A stretch of DNA of 64,000 nt from the NCBI RefSeq assembly GCF_009495755.1, contig NZ_WIBJ01000027.1, positions 239,528 to 303,527 of the forward strand. The letters run 5' to 3'. A program made the translations under genes and the position numbers. The notes below the pieces were generated by a model. That model saw only the letters and a list, made by a program, of their open reading frames with translations. It was not told where the DNA came from and did not search any database. This stretch comes from Flavobacterium sp. LMO8. GTDB taxonomy: Bacteria > Bacteroidota > Bacteroidia > Flavobacteriales > Flavobacteriaceae. Shown in pieces: positions 28,991-39,420 of the stretch (positions are counted from its first letter, which is position 1; every line of letters begins with the position of its first letter).

Positions 28991-29107
28991 ATGTTTTTCA
29001 TTTACAGAAAGTTATAAAATAGTCTGTAAAATAGTAGAAAATATCTTTGCAGGAACAAAAAACAATTCTATATTTGCAACCGCTTAGTCAAATAAGCAAG
29101 ATGGCTT

Positions 29108-29189
29108 GGGGAGATACTCAAGCGGCCAACGAGGGCGGACTGTAAATCCGCTGATTACATCTTCGCAGGTTCGAATCCTGCTCTCCCCA
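29108..29189 (+). tRNA. tRNA-Tyr (GTA)
   Basis: 82-nt class II tRNA. Acceptor GGGGAGA (29108-29114) pairs with TCTCCCC (29182-29188), discriminator A 29189; no encoded CCA, as usual in this phylum. Anticodon stem GCGGA/TCCGC around loop CTGTAAA with anticodon GTA at 29142-29144; long variable arm; T arm with GGTTCGAATCC. Confidence 0.96.
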
Positions 29190-29191
29190 CA

Positions 29192-29220
29192 AAAGCACCT
29201 CCAAGGAGGTGTTTTTTTTT
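29192..29220 (+). terminator. tRNA-Tyr terminator
   Basis: CACCTCC (29196-29202) - AA - GGAGGTG (29205-29211) with a preceding A run and nine following T. Confidence 0.85.
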
Positions 29221-29261
29221 TACTTATAAAGAACACTTTTTAAAAAAAATTACAAAAGAAG

Positions 29262-29930
29262 TTATTTACATACAGATTTAAAATCTCGAACTTTCTCAAA
29301 ATTCAATTCGTTAAAGTGCTGAATCACCACATTTGCTTTTGATAAATCTTGGTCTTTTGAATGAAAACTATTGTAACCCACACAAAAAATTCCAGCTGAA
29401 ACTGCGGCTTGAATTCCGTTGGTGCTGTCTTCAATTACGATACAATTTTCTTTTGGAGCAATCGATAAACTCGCAGCATGCTCAAAAATAGCTGGATGTG
29501 GTTTTGACTTCGGAAAATCTTCACCCGAAACAATGTGCGTAAAATATTGATGCAAATTAAAACGAGTAAAAACACGATGAATCGTAACGTTTGACGCCGA
29601 AGAAGCCACAATCAATTGGATTCCATTTGCATGTAAATCCTTAATTAAATCCTCAACTCCATCGATTAAATACAAATCTTCTTTGGTGTCAAAAGATTCG
29701 TTAAAAATAGAACGCTTCCGTTGAATTAAATCTTCCACCTCATGCGATAAGCCGAAATATTCTTTTATTCTTTGGAACACATTTCGTGTTGAATTCCCCG
29801 TAAAAGTAGTATACATTTCATCCGTTACTTCAATATTTAATTCTTTAAAATGCTGATGATACGCATAATGATGTACCGGTTCAGTATCTACAATTACGCC
29901 ATCCATATCGAAAATTACTGTTTGTATCAT
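29262..29930 (-). CDS. HAD superfamily hydrolase, beta-phosphoglucomutase/PGP-like
   Basis: 222 residues. Motif I FDMDGVIVDTEP (8-19), cap domain, motif II VASSAS, Lys in KSKPHPAIF, motif IV VIEDSTNGIQAA. Subfamily IA phosphatases/phosphoglucomutases act on sugar phosphates or similar; the exact substrate is not readable. Minus strand, separated from RNase Z by a repeat-containing gap. Confidence 0.85.
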   Translation of the reverse strand: MIQTVIFDMDGVIVDTEPVHHYAYHQHFKELNIEVTDEMYTTFTGNSTRNVFQRIKEYFGLSHEVEDLIQRKRSIFNESFDTKEDLYLIDGVEDLIKDLHANGIQLIVASSASNVTIHRVFTRFNLHQYFTHIVSGEDFPKSKPHPAIFEHAASLSIAPKENCIVIEDSTNGIQAAVSAGIFCVGYNSFHSKDQDLSKANVVIQHFNELNFEKVRDFKSVCK

Positions 29931-29954
29931 AAGTTTAATCTAAAAAATTAAGAA

Positions 29955-29986
29955 AACACAAATTTCACGAATTATCACGAATTATT
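29955..29986. repeat. CACGAATTATCACGAATTA short tandem repeat
   Basis: TCACGAATTA occurs twice in tandem within ACACAAATTTCACGAATT...; an intergenic repeat type widespread in Flavobacteriaceae. Lies upstream of the HAD gene. Confidence 0.55.
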
Positions 29987-30065
29987 CTATGTTTGCTTTG
30001 TAAAGTGAAACGTTCTAAGTTTTCTATAATTAATACTTTTCTAATGTGTCTATGTGTTTAAAAAA

Positions 30066-30971
30066 TTAGAACTCAAATTCTCTCCCATCGTCTGCCAAAA
30101 GCACATTTTCGAAAATAGTTTGCGCTTCTGTTTTAAAAGGTTCAATGGAACCATATCTTGTGGAATAATGTCCTAAAATCAGTTGTTTTACGTTAGCTAA
30201 TTTCGCAATTTGAGCAGCTTCTTTTGCTGTTGCGTGCTTCGTTTTCTCAGTATATTGCATTTCCGAATCTAAAAAAGTAGATTCATGATATAAAACATCT
30301 ACATCTTTAATTATCGGAACAATGGATTCGTCATACAAAGTATCGCTACAAAAAGCATAACTCATAGGAGCATCTGGCGGAAACGAAAGTAATTCATTAG
30401 CAATCACTTCACCCGAATCTAAGGTTACATTACCACCGGATTTAATTTTATCGAAATACACTTTTTCAATTTTGTATTTGGCAACTGCTTCGATATTCAA
30501 ATGGCGTTTTCCTAACTTTTCTTGAAACAAAAATCCATTCGTATATACACGATGATTTAACGGAATAGTTTTTACAATTACGGTTTCATCTTCAAAAATC
30601 ACTTCACTTTCTTTGGATTCTAATTCGTGGAAATACAAATTATAACCCGTAAACGAACCCGAAGCACGCAATTGCAACAAAATAATTTCTTTGATTCCTT
30701 TTGGTCCATAAACATGCAAATCATTTTCACGATTTAATAACATAAATGTCGAAATCAAACCGATTAATCCATAAAAATGATCGCCATGTAAATGCGAAAT
30801 AAAAATATGATTAATGCGAGAAAACTTGATTTTGTGTTTTCGTAATTGCACTTGTGTTCCTTCTCCACAATCGATTAGAAATAAATGGTTTTTTATGTCT
30901 AAAACTTGTGATGTAGGATTTGTTATAGTTCTTGGAGTAGCTGCGTAACAGCCGAGAATTTGTAGTTTCAA
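30066..30971 (-). CDS. rnz: Ribonuclease Z
   Basis: 301-residue metallo-beta-lactamase nuclease that cuts the 3' trailer of pre-tRNAs, essential where CCA is not encoded (both tRNAs here lack it). Zinc motif SHLHGDHFYGLIGL (HxHxDH), Asp in CSDTLY, His in HESTF and late LILGHYSTRY. Full length. A GTTTCAAGTTTCAGG repeat lies just upstream. Confidence 0.95.
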   Translation of the reverse strand: MKLQILGCYAATPRTITNPTSQVLDIKNHLFLIDCGEGTQVQLRKHKIKFSRINHIFISHLHGDHFYGLIGLISTFMLLNRENDLHVYGPKGIKEIILLQLRASGSFTGYNLYFHELESKESEVIFEDETVIVKTIPLNHRVYTNGFLFQEKLGKRHLNIEAVAKYKIEKVYFDKIKSGGNVTLDSGEVIANELLSFPPDAPMSYAFCSDTLYDESIVPIIKDVDVLYHESTFLDSEMQYTEKTKHATAKEAAQIAKLANVKQLILGHYSTRYGSIEPFKTEAQTIFENVLLADDGREFEF

Positions 30972-31013
30972 GGTTAAAAAGTTTCAAGTTTCAGGTTTCA
31001 AGTTTTTCTTTCA
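30969..31013. repeat. GTTTCAAGTTTCAGG repeat
   Basis: AAGTTTCAAGTTTCAGG and TTTCAAGTTTTTC, related in wording to the repeats at 20221-20280. Confidence 0.55.
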
Positions 31014-31037
31014 ACTTCCATCACCAAGCATCCATCA

Positions 31038-31370
31038 TTAAAATCCTAAATCGCGTTCAATTTCGTCCATTTCAATCATGTCGTGGGCTTCTAAAAGGGA
31101 AGGAACTACGTTTAAATAATTGGGAACTTTATCAAAATCAACTTCGTCAGAAACAATAATCATTGATTTTTTTGCTTTTTTATGCGTTTTTGCCAACTCT
31201 TTAAAATAAGCTAAATCGGCATTGGAAATGGCTTTATCTTGCGTAACATCTAAAATCAAGTTTTGATTTTGAAACGCGTGATATTCATTTGTTATTTTTT
31301 CCACAAAAGCCTCCACATTGTTATGTGTATCTTTAATTATTGTAGTATGTCCTTTTTGATCGACTTTCAT
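31038..31370 (-). CDS. Conserved small protein, STAS-like
   Basis: 110 residues, no signal or membrane part. Alternating beta strands and helices (TTIIKD, NLILDVTQ, SMIIVSD, LNVVPSLLEAHDMIEMDEIERDLGF) resemble a STAS/anti-sigma-antagonist-like fold, but no phosphorylated Ser motif is recognisable. It is a regular neighbour of rnz in Flavobacterium-like genomes as far as I recall. Function unknown. Confidence 0.6.
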   Translation of the reverse strand: MKVDQKGHTTIIKDTHNNVEAFVEKITNEYHAFQNQNLILDVTQDKAISNADLAYFKELAKTHKKAKKSMIIVSDEVDFDKVPNYLNVVPSLLEAHDMIEMDEIERDLGF

Positions 31371-31375
31371 TTTGG

Positions 31376-31660
31376 TTAGGATTTTCTATTTGGTTTTGAA
31401 TTTATTATGTAACTCTCACCTAATTCAATTGCTCTTAAATATTGTTCTTTAAGCAAATCGTTTTCAATTTCGTTAAAAATTAATACTTTTTCATCAATAC
31501 AATTTCCAAGTTTCCAATTATAATCTTTAACTGATTTTTCTACTATAAATTTTGCTTCTTTGAAAGTTTTACAATTTATTAAACATTCAATATTTGAATT
31601 TATATCTTCATATTCAGAAAAATCATCATGAATTTTTATTTCAAATTTTAAATACTTCAT
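31376..31660 (-). CDS. Hypothetical protein
   Basis: About 94 residues from ATG 31660 (ATG 31669 adds MVE). Acidic and mixed alpha/beta, with three Cys (IECLINC, NCID). Not recognised. It sits 5 bases upstream of the STAS-like gene on the same strand, between pyrB and rnz, and is richer in A+T than its neighbours, suggesting an accessory gene. Confidence 0.5.
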   Translation of the reverse strand: MKYLKFEIKIHDDFSEYEDINSNIECLINCKTFKEAKFIVEKSVKDYNWKLGNCIDEKVLIFNEIENDLLKEQYLRAIELGESYIINSKPNRKS

Positions 31661-31701
31661 TTCAACCATTTCAAATGATTTTCTGATTTTATGCTAAGAT
31701 A

Positions 31702-32631
31702 CTAATTTTTAATCTTACTCGCCAATAAATAAATCACCGCCATACGAACCGCTACTCCATTTTCCACCTGATTCAAAATCACGGATTGCTGTGAATCGGC
31801 TACATCTGAAGTGATTTCAACTCCTCTGTTGATTGGTCCTGGGTGCATGATTACGATTTCTTTATTTAGCGAATCTAATAATTCTTTGGTAACACCGAAT
31901 TGTTGTGTATATTCTCTTGTAGTTGGAAAATAACTCACATCTAAACGTTCGTTTTGAACACGTAACATATTGGCTACATCACACCATTCTAAGGCTTTAC
32001 GAAGATTAGGTTCAACCGTTACTCCAAGAGATTCAATGTATTTAGGAATCAACGTTTTTGGTCCGCAAACTTTAACTTCCGCACCTTGCATTTGTAAAGC
32101 GAAGATATTGGATAATGCTACTCTTGAATGTAAAATATCACCCACAATTACGATTTTCTTTCCGCCTACATCTCCAAATTTTTCTCTAATCGTAAAACTA
32201 TCTAATAAGGCTTGTGTTGGGTGTTCATGTGCTCCATCTCCAGCATTTACAATACTTGCACTAACGTTTTGAGATAAAAAGTGAGCCGCTCCAGGACTGC
32301 TGTGACGCATTACTACCATATCTACTTTCATAGATAAAATGTTGTTCACCGTATCTATCAAAGTTTCTCCTTTTTTAACCGAAGATTGTGCTGCCGAAAA
32401 ACTAATAACATCTGCTGAAAGTCGTTTTTGAGCTAATTCGAAAGATAATTTAGTTCTCGTACTGTTTTCGAAGAAAATATTGGCAATCGTAACATCACGT
32501 AATGAGGGTACTTTTTTAATTGGTCGATTGATTACTTCTTTGAAATGGTCAGCCGTTTTGAAGATTAAATCGATATCTTGTTTGGTAATGTGTTTTATTC
32601 CGATTAAATGATTTACTGATAATTCTTTCAT
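31702..32631 (-). CDS. pyrB: Aspartate carbamoyltransferase catalytic subunit
   Basis: 309 residues. Carbamoyl-phosphate site FENSTRTKLSFELA, HPTQALLD, and HPGPINRGVEI near the C-terminus. It joins carbamoyl phosphate and aspartate in pyrimidine synthesis. pyrR lies 60 bases upstream on the same strand, probably one transcript. No pyrI follows. Confidence 0.95.
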   Translation of the reverse strand: MKELSVNHLIGIKHITKQDIDLIFKTADHFKEVINRPIKKVPSLRDVTIANIFFENSTRTKLSFELAQKRLSADVISFSAAQSSVKKGETLIDTVNNILSMKVDMVVMRHSSPGAAHFLSQNVSASIVNAGDGAHEHPTQALLDSFTIREKFGDVGGKKIVIVGDILHSRVALSNIFALQMQGAEVKVCGPKTLIPKYIESLGVTVEPNLRKALEWCDVANMLRVQNERLDVSYFPTTREYTQQFGVTKELLDSLNKEIVIMHPGPINRGVEITSDVADSQQSVILNQVENGVAVRMAVIYLLASKIKN

Positions 32632-32690
32632 TTATATGTAGTTGTGTTTGTTGTTGCTGGGTGTTAGTTGATTGATGATGGATGAAAAAC

Positions 32691-33230
32691 TTATTTTGTG
32701 ATTAGGTAAATAGCATCTTCTCCATCGTTTTCAAGCCATTTTACTAATACTTTTTCATTATTTATAGCATCTACTTGTCTACCTCTATAATCAGGTTGAA
32801 TAGGTAAATGGCGGCTAAATCTTCTATCAATTAAAGTCAGTAATTCTACTTCTGATGGTCTTCCAAAAGATTGAATAGCTGTTAAAGCAGCATTGATACT
32901 TCTTCCGGTATATAAAACATCATCAATAAAAACTACTTTTTTATCTTCTACTAAAAAATCAATTTGGGTTTTATTGGCTTCTAATGGTTTTTCGCCTCTT
33001 CTAAAATCATCGCGAAAGAAAGTAATGTCCAAAAATCCCAATTGAATGTTGGAAACTTGGTATTCTGATTCTAAAATTTGTTTGATTCTTTCGGCTAAAA
33101 ATTTACCTCGAGGTTGTAAACCGATTAAGATGGTATTTGAGAAATCTAAATGATTTTCAATTAGTTGACAAGCTAATCGATGCAAGATGATGTGTACTTC
33201 TTTTGAAGTGAGCAAAACTTTTTGACCCAT
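32691..33230 (-). CDS. pyrR: PyrR bifunctional uracil phosphoribosyltransferase/regulator
   Basis: About 179 residues from ATG 33230 (MGQKVLLTSKEV). PRPP loop VVFIDDVLYTGRSINAAL (about 97-114) and basic residues for RNA binding in RPRGKFLAERI and RRFSRHLPIQPDYRGRQVD. In Firmicutes PyrR attenuates pyr mRNA; here the promoter is so close that no attenuator precedes pyrR, so the salvage enzyme activity may dominate. Confidence 0.92.
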   Translation of the reverse strand: MGQKVLLTSKEVHIILHRLACQLIENHLDFSNTILIGLQPRGKFLAERIKQILESEYQVSNIQLGFLDITFFRDDFRRGEKPLEANKTQIDFLVEDKKVVFIDDVLYTGRSINAALTAIQSFGRPSEVELLTLIDRRFSRHLPIQPDYRGRQVDAINNEKVLVKWLENDGEDAIYLITK

Positions 33231-33245
33231 GATGTGTTGTTTGTA

Positions 33246-33275
33246 CAAATTTAGAATTTATATTTCTAATAGCAA
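33246..33275 (-). promoter_or_regulatory. pyrR-pyrB promoter
   Basis: TTG (complement of 33273-33275), 19-nt spacer, TAAATTTG (complement of 33246-33253). The start codon of pyrR is only 16 bases from the -7 box, so the leader is about 10 nt. Confidence 0.7.
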
Positions 33276-33290
33276 TCGTATTGTAAAAAA

Positions 33291-33320
33291 AATCCCGTTA
33301 CTAAAACTAGCAACGGGAAT
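33291..33320 (-). terminator. Terminator of the ABC-F gene
   Basis: TCCCGTT (33293-33299) / AACGGGA (33312-33318), followed in the minus direction by a T run of eight. Confidence 0.8.
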
Positions 33321-33324
33321 GATA

Positions 33325-35004
<1,680 letters not shown>

Positions 35005-35099
35005 TTATTTATAATTAATATAGGTTTATTTTAACTGTACCTTAACAACAAAATTTGAATATAACTGATACATTTGTTCAGAAATCAATAATCAATTGA

Positions 35100-36503
35100 A
35101 TGATTAAGAATTACATAAAATATTTTTTGCCTCTGTCTATCGTCCTTTTCTCTACTTTAACTTCTTGTAAAAGAGTCTTTAAGGAAGATAATTATGTGGC
35201 TTATTTTGGAGGGGAAGTCTTAAATCCTCAAGAGAAATTTGTTTTGTTTTTAAAAGATGATGAAGTGATTGACACTATTTATTTGGACAAAAACAATCGC
35301 TTTATCCATAAATTTGATTCGTTAGCTCCTGGTTTATACACTTTTAAACACAATCCAGAATATCAATATGTCTATTTTGATAAGAATGATAGTTTAATGA
35401 TGCGAGTAAATACACTTGATTTTGATAATTCAGTAGTGTTTTGTGGTCGTGGAGATGAAAAGAATAATTTTTTAATGGAATTGTATCTAAAAAATGAAGC
35501 TGATCGTTCATTAATGTATGATAATTTTGATAATGATGTTAGAAGTTTTATTAAAAATATCGATTCGAGTTTTGCCATTCGTAAGTCATTTTATTTAAAA
35601 CGCAAAGCAGAAATTGGATGGGATGAAAATTTTGATTTAGTAGCGAAAGCAAGTTTAGATTTTCATCACATTACTAAAAAAGAAATTTATCCTTATGCTC
35701 ACCAATTTAGAACAGGGGAAAATATAAGAGCTAAATTGCCATCTAATTATTACAATCATAGAAAAGAAGTAGATTTTGAAAATGACCTTTTAACTAACTA
35801 TTCCCCATTCATTAAATATGTTAGTGTTATGCTAAATAATGTAGCACTTCAAAAAGATCATTTAGATTTAAATGAAAATTCATTAGAAAATAATATTGAA
35901 AAATTAAACATTACTGATACATTAATTAAAAATCAAAAAGTTAAAAATGTAGTATTGAATAATGTAGCGATGATGTACTTGTTAGAAGATCAAAACATGT
36001 ACAACAACCAAAAGTTCATTGAGCGTTATTTAAAATTAACAAATGATGCTAAAGACAAAAAAGAAATTTCCGAAATTTATAATTCGGTTCAAAATTTAAA
36101 AGTGGGTAATCGTTTACCTAAAATTGAATTAGTTGATATTGTTTATAAGGCTTTAGATATTAATACTTTAATTAAGAAACCAACTGTTTTATTCTTTTGG
36201 ACAAGTCATGCAGAGTCCCATTTTTCAGCTTCTCACAGAAAAGTAATGGAATTACAAGTAAAATATCCAAACTATGAATTTATAGCCATTAATATGAATG
36301 ACAATATTGCCAACTGGAAAAACGCTTTAAAAAAATACAATTTTGAAGGTGTAAAAGAATTACACGCTGTTGACTTTGAAACGATAAGAAAACAATGGGT
36401 AATTACTAAAATTCACAGAATCATCATATTAAATGCAGATGGAACCATTAAAAACGGCTTTGCCAATTTATTTGATGTGAATTTTGAACAAAATTTGAAT
36501 TAA
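35100..36503 (+). CDS. Thioredoxin-like lipoprotein without CxxC
   Basis: 467 residues. Signal peptide ending in a TLTSC lipobox; N-terminal DUF4369-like region; long helical middle; C-terminal thioredoxin fold with PTVLFFWTSHAESHFSASH where WCxxC would stand. Strand and helix pattern of TlpA is otherwise kept (YEFIAINMND, KIHRIIILNADG). The loss of both Cys means it cannot do dithiol exchange; a structural or binding role is likelier. A TACATTTG box at 35069-35076 precedes it. Confidence 0.75.
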   Translation: MIKNYIKYFLPLSIVLFSTLTSCKRVFKEDNYVAYFGGEVLNPQEKFVLFLKDDEVIDTIYLDKNNRFIHKFDSLAPGLYTFKHNPEYQYVYFDKNDSLMMRVNTLDFDNSVVFCGRGDEKNNFLMELYLKNEADRSLMYDNFDNDVRSFIKNIDSSFAIRKSFYLKRKAEIGWDENFDLVAKASLDFHHITKKEIYPYAHQFRTGENIRAKLPSNYYNHRKEVDFENDLLTNYSPFIKYVSVMLNNVALQKDHLDLNENSLENNIEKLNITDTLIKNQKVKNVVLNNVAMMYLLEDQNMYNNQKFIERYLKLTNDAKDKKEISEIYNSVQNLKVGNRLPKIELVDIVYKALDINTLIKKPTVLFFWTSHAESHFSASHRKVMELQVKYPNYEFIAINMNDNIANWKNALKKYNFEGVKELHAVDFETIRKQWVITKIHRIIILNADGTIKNGFANLFDVNFEQNLN

Positions 36504-36509
36504 CAAAAA

Positions 36510-36554
36510 TACAATCAAAAAGCGTTCTGAAATTCAGAACGCTTTTTGATTGTA
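36510..36554. terminator. 45-bp palindrome, bidirectional terminator
   Basis: Perfect 22-bp arms: 36510-36531 (contains AAAAAGCGTTCTGAA) and 36533-36554 (contains TTCAGAACGCTTTTT) around one base. Internal A5/T5 tracts allow termination in both directions between the convergent lipoprotein and transaldolase genes. Confidence 0.85.
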
Positions 36555-36567
36555 TCTAGTTAAGAAA

Positions 36568-37224
36568 TTATTTATTTCCTTTTTCGTAATCTGCAATAAA
36601 CTGAGCAATTCCGATATCTGTTAAAGGATGTTTTAATAATCCTGTAATTGATGATAAAGGTCCCGTCATAACATCAGCACCAATTTTAGCACAGTTAATC
36701 ACATGCATTGTATGACGCACAGAAGCAGCTAAAATTTGAGTTTCAAATCCGTAGTTATCATAAATTTGACGAATTTCATCAATTAAATTTAAACCGTCTG
36801 TAGAAACATCATCTAATCTTCCTAAGAAAGGCGAACAATACGTTGCTCCCGCTTTTGCAGCTAATAAAGCTTGTCCAGCAGAGAAAATTAAGGTTACATT
36901 AGTTTTGATTCCTTTATCAGAGAAATATTTACATGCTTTAACACCTTCTTTAGTCATAGGTAATTTCACTACGATTTGTTCGTGTAAGTCAGCTAACTCC
37001 TCACCTTCTCTAATCATACCTTCTAAATCCATTGCATTTACTTCTGCACTTACATCTCCGTCAACAATGTTACAAATGTCTACGTAATGTTTTAGGATAT
37101 TGTTTTTTCCTGTAATGCCTTCTTTAGCCATTAACGATGGGTTTGTAGTAACGCCATCTAAAATTCCTAATTCTTGTGCTTCTTTAATTTGCTCTAAATT
37201 AGCTGTGTCAATAAAAAATTTCAT
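36568..37224 (-). CDS. Transaldolase, FSA type
   Basis: 218 residues from ATG 37224 ([10 protein letters not shown]), the size of the small transaldolase/fructose-6-phosphate aldolase family. Schiff-base Lys in [11 protein letters not shown]; also [41 protein letters not shown]. Small family members in Bacteroidota are generally transaldolases of the pentose phosphate pathway. A longer in-frame start would add a stretch foreign to the family. Confidence 0.92.
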   Translation of the reverse strand: MKFFIDTANLEQIKEAQELGILDGVTTNPSLMAKEGITGKNNILKHYVDICNIVDGDVSAEVNAMDLEGMIREGEELADLHEQIVVKLPMTKEGVKACKYFSDKGIKTNVTLIFSAGQALLAAKAGATYCSPFLGRLDDVSTDGLNLIDEIRQIYDNYGFETQILAASVRHTMHVINCAKIGADVMTGPLSSITGLLKHPLTDIGIAQFIADYEKGNK

Positions 37225-37263
37225 CTTTTTAAATTTTAAAGTATTGTGTGTTGTTTTGAAATG

Positions 37264-37293
37264 CAAAAGTAAGAAATCAAAATGCAATGGCAA
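37264..37293 (-). promoter_or_regulatory. Transaldolase promoter
   Basis: TTG (complement of 37291-37293), 19-nt spacer, TACTTTTG (complement of 37264-37271), 40 bases before the start. Confidence 0.7.
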
Positions 37294-37376
37294 TGACAAT
37301 TTCAAAAATCAATTTCAAAAACAAAATAATTCAGTTAAACAATTGATATTGAACTTGATATTGAATTTTGATGCTG

Positions 37377-38180
37377 TTAAAGCTTATAATGATTCATCAA
37401 CATTTTTTCATAAACCGTATCAGGCAAAATACGTTTTAAAACAATAGAAAACTTTTGCATGAAAGCCCCAATTGTATAATGTATTTTTGGTTTATCGGTT
37501 TGAATAATAGCAAAAATAGCTTCTGCCATTTCGTTTGGATTGCTACCACTGTCAACGTGCGAATCCATTTCTTTTAAGGTGTTTCCGTAAGGAACTTCGT
37601 AAGCTGAACCTTTCACAACCGGCGCATGATAACGTCCTGCAGCAATATTCGTCGCAAAATCACCAGGTGCGACATTCGTAATTTGGATTCCGAAGGATTT
37701 TACTTCCATTCGTAACGCTTCCGTAATTAATTCTAAAGCGCCTTTTGAAGCCGAATAAATCCCACGATAAGGCAATCCCATATAACCTGCAATCGAAGTA
37801 ATATTAATGATTAAACCTGATTTTTGTTCGCGCATTTGAGGCAAAACCGCTTTCATAACTTCGATTGGTCCAAATAAATTCGTTTCGAAATTATTTCTTA
37901 TTTCTTCGGTTGGGATTTCTTCAATTGGACCTGTAATTCCAACTCCCGCATTATTAATTACAACATCTAATCTTCCAGATTTTTGAATCACTTCAGCAAC
38001 ACAATTCACAATACTTTGTTTATTGCGAACATCCAAAGCTACTAATGGAAATATCGAATTCGTGATTTTTTCAGGATTTCGGCTTGTGCCATACACTACA
38101 AAACCTTTTTGATGCAAAAACTCGCCAATTGATTTTCCAATTCCTGATGAACCACCTGTAATTAATACTACTTTACTCAT
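37377..38180 (-). CDS. SDR family oxidoreductase
   Basis: 267 residues, classical short-chain dehydrogenase/reductase. NAD(P) motif ITGGSSGIGKSIG (6-18), NNAGVG, and catalytic Ser-Tyr-Lys in NITSIAG and YSASKGALE. An Arg/Ser after the second strand (GTSRNPEK) suggests NADP(H) preference. Substrate unknown. Confidence 0.88.
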   Translation of the reverse strand: MSKVVLITGGSSGIGKSIGEFLHQKGFVVYGTSRNPEKITNSIFPLVALDVRNKQSIVNCVAEVIQKSGRLDVVINNAGVGITGPIEEIPTEEIRNNFETNLFGPIEVMKAVLPQMREQKSGLIINITSIAGYMGLPYRGIYSASKGALELITEALRMEVKSFGIQITNVAPGDFATNIAAGRYHAPVVKGSAYEVPYGNTLKEMDSHVDSGSNPNEMAEAIFAIIQTDKPKIHYTIGAFMQKFSIVLKRILPDTVYEKMLMNHYKL

Positions 38181-38217
38181 TTTAATGTGAATTATACTGC
38201 GAAAATACGGCTTTAAA

Positions 38218-39216
38218 TTATTTCAAGGAAATTCCTAGCCCAACTTTCTCCGAAAGCAACACTTTTCCTTTTTCAATGGTGCTTCCATAAGCGATATCGT
38301 TGGCAATTAAATTCGCGCCATCTAAATCTACATAATCTACTAACTGAACCAAAACAGAACCAGCTGAAATTCCTACGGTAGATTCGGTCATACAACCTAT
38401 CATGATTTTGAAATCGTTTGCTCTCGCTTCTTTAATTAGTTCCAAAGCTGGAGTTAATCCGCCTGTTTTGACTAGTTTGATGTTGATGGTTTTATAATGT
38501 GATTTTAAATCGGAAAGTTTTGTTTGTTCTTGGCAATCCTCATCAGCCATCCAATTCGCAAATTTGGAAGCATTCAAATGACTGTAATTTGAAATCCCAG
38601 TTTTCATGGGTTGTTCAATATAAGTAAATTGAGCTGATAACGGATTTTCTTCCAATTGTTGACATTCGGAAATAGAGAAACTTCCGTTGGCGTCTAAAGC
38701 AATTTCTTTATCGCAATTCAGCAGTAAATTCAATGCTTTTTCATCGTAATGATTCCATTTTACTTTGAATTTATTCCAATCTGATTTTACAATTTTTTGT
38801 AATTGTTCTTTAATTGGTGCAACACTTATGGTGATGGAAGATTCGGGTAATTGTTGTATTTCAATCGAATTTAATTCTAAGAAACTCTTATTTTCTAACT
38901 TCCCAAATAAATCCCAATACGCACAATCTAAAGCCGAACGTAAGAAAGAATGCAATTGTAAACTTTCCAAAAATGCATAAAATTCGGTTGGATGTTTTAT
39001 ATTTTGCTTTTCAATTTGAGCCTGAATTTCGGCTAATTTCTGAGTGAAATCATTCAAGTTAATTCCGTAGTAATCAATAGCTGTGCATTCGCCATAACCT
39101 GTTTTTCCGTTTTTGGAAAGCGAAACAATTAAGGCTTCTCTAAACGAGTAGCTTCCATAACTAATTGAAAACGTTTCTTTTAGTTGTAAACGAACAATTT
39201 GCCAAGTGATGTGCAT
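38218..39216 (-). CDS. Dipeptide epimerase (L-Ala-D/L-Glu epimerase-like), enolase superfamily
   Basis: 332 residues from ATG 39216 (MHITWQIVRLQL). Mandelate-racemase-type barrel: KxK in KFKVKW, metal ligands Asp in LDANGSF, Glu in YIEQP, Asp in ADEDC, the second catalytic Lys in NIKLVKTGG, and GCMTESTVGISAG typical of L-Ala-D/L-Glu epimerases. It would recycle murein tripeptide-derived dipeptides. o-Succinylbenzoate synthase is the main alternative, but no menaquinone genes adjoin. Confidence 0.85.
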   Translation of the reverse strand: MHITWQIVRLQLKETFSISYGSYSFREALIVSLSKNGKTGYGECTAIDYYGINLNDFTQKLAEIQAQIEKQNIKHPTEFYAFLESLQLHSFLRSALDCAYWDLFGKLENKSFLELNSIEIQQLPESSITISVAPIKEQLQKIVKSDWNKFKVKWNHYDEKALNLLLNCDKEIALDANGSFSISECQQLEENPLSAQFTYIEQPMKTGISNYSHLNASKFANWMADEDCQEQTKLSDLKSHYKTINIKLVKTGGLTPALELIKEARANDFKIMIGCMTESTVGISAGSVLVQLVDYVDLDGANLIANDIAYGSTIEKGKVLLSEKVGLGISLK

Positions 39217-39240
39217 AGGAATTAGAATTGGTGTAAAAAT

Positions 39241-39264
39241 AAAAAATCCCGAACAAACGGGACC
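39241..39264 (-). terminator. Terminator after SRP RNA
   Basis: TCCCG (39247-39251) / CGGGA (39258-39262) with a T run in the minus direction; separates the SRP RNA gene from the epimerase gene. Confidence 0.6.
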
Positions 39265-39283
39265 ACAATTCAAAAGAAATAAA

Positions 39284-39381
39284 AAATGGCAAGCGACCTA
39301 CATCGCACCGCTACAACCACATACCTTTGCTGTGTTCCCACCCTGGAGGAGTCTGCAGGAGCTGGTCGTGTAGGACTTGCC
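39284..39381 (-). ncRNA. ffs: Signal recognition particle RNA, small bacterial type
   Basis: About 98 nt. In the minus-strand RNA the apical hairpin is GUG-GGAA-CAC (complement of 39332-39341), with CAGG on the 5' side and AGCA on the 3' side, the conserved symmetric loop bound by the Ffh M domain. The ends form a long closing stem: GGCAAG.CCUACA (39376-39381 inward) with UGUAGG..CUUGCC (ending at 39288). A T run follows. It guides secretory and membrane proteins with Ffh. Confidence 0.93.
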
Positions 39382-39385
39382 GCTG

Positions 39386-39415
39386 CAAATATACAATCTT
39401 TTTATATTTTTGCAA
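39386..39415 (-). promoter_or_regulatory. SRP RNA promoter
   Basis: TTG (complement of 39413-39415), 19-nt spacer, TATATTTG (complement of 39386-39393): exact consensus, directly before the RNA 5' end. Confidence 0.8.
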
Positions 39416-39420
39416 GGCAA

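Noticed and set aside
31038..31370. Second ribonuclease Z or fragment of it
   Set aside because: It lacks any HxHxDH motif or metallo-beta-lactamase pattern; such naming would rest only on adjacency to rnz.
37225..37305. Signal peptide on transaldolase
   Set aside because: Arises from reading through the promoter region; [10 protein letters not shown] at 37224 is the conserved start, and a promoter lies within the extension.
39284..39381. tRNA or tmRNA fragment
   Set aside because: The GUG-GGAA-CAC apical hairpin with CAGG/AGCA symmetric loop and long closing stem identifies SRP RNA; there is no tag reading frame or T arm.
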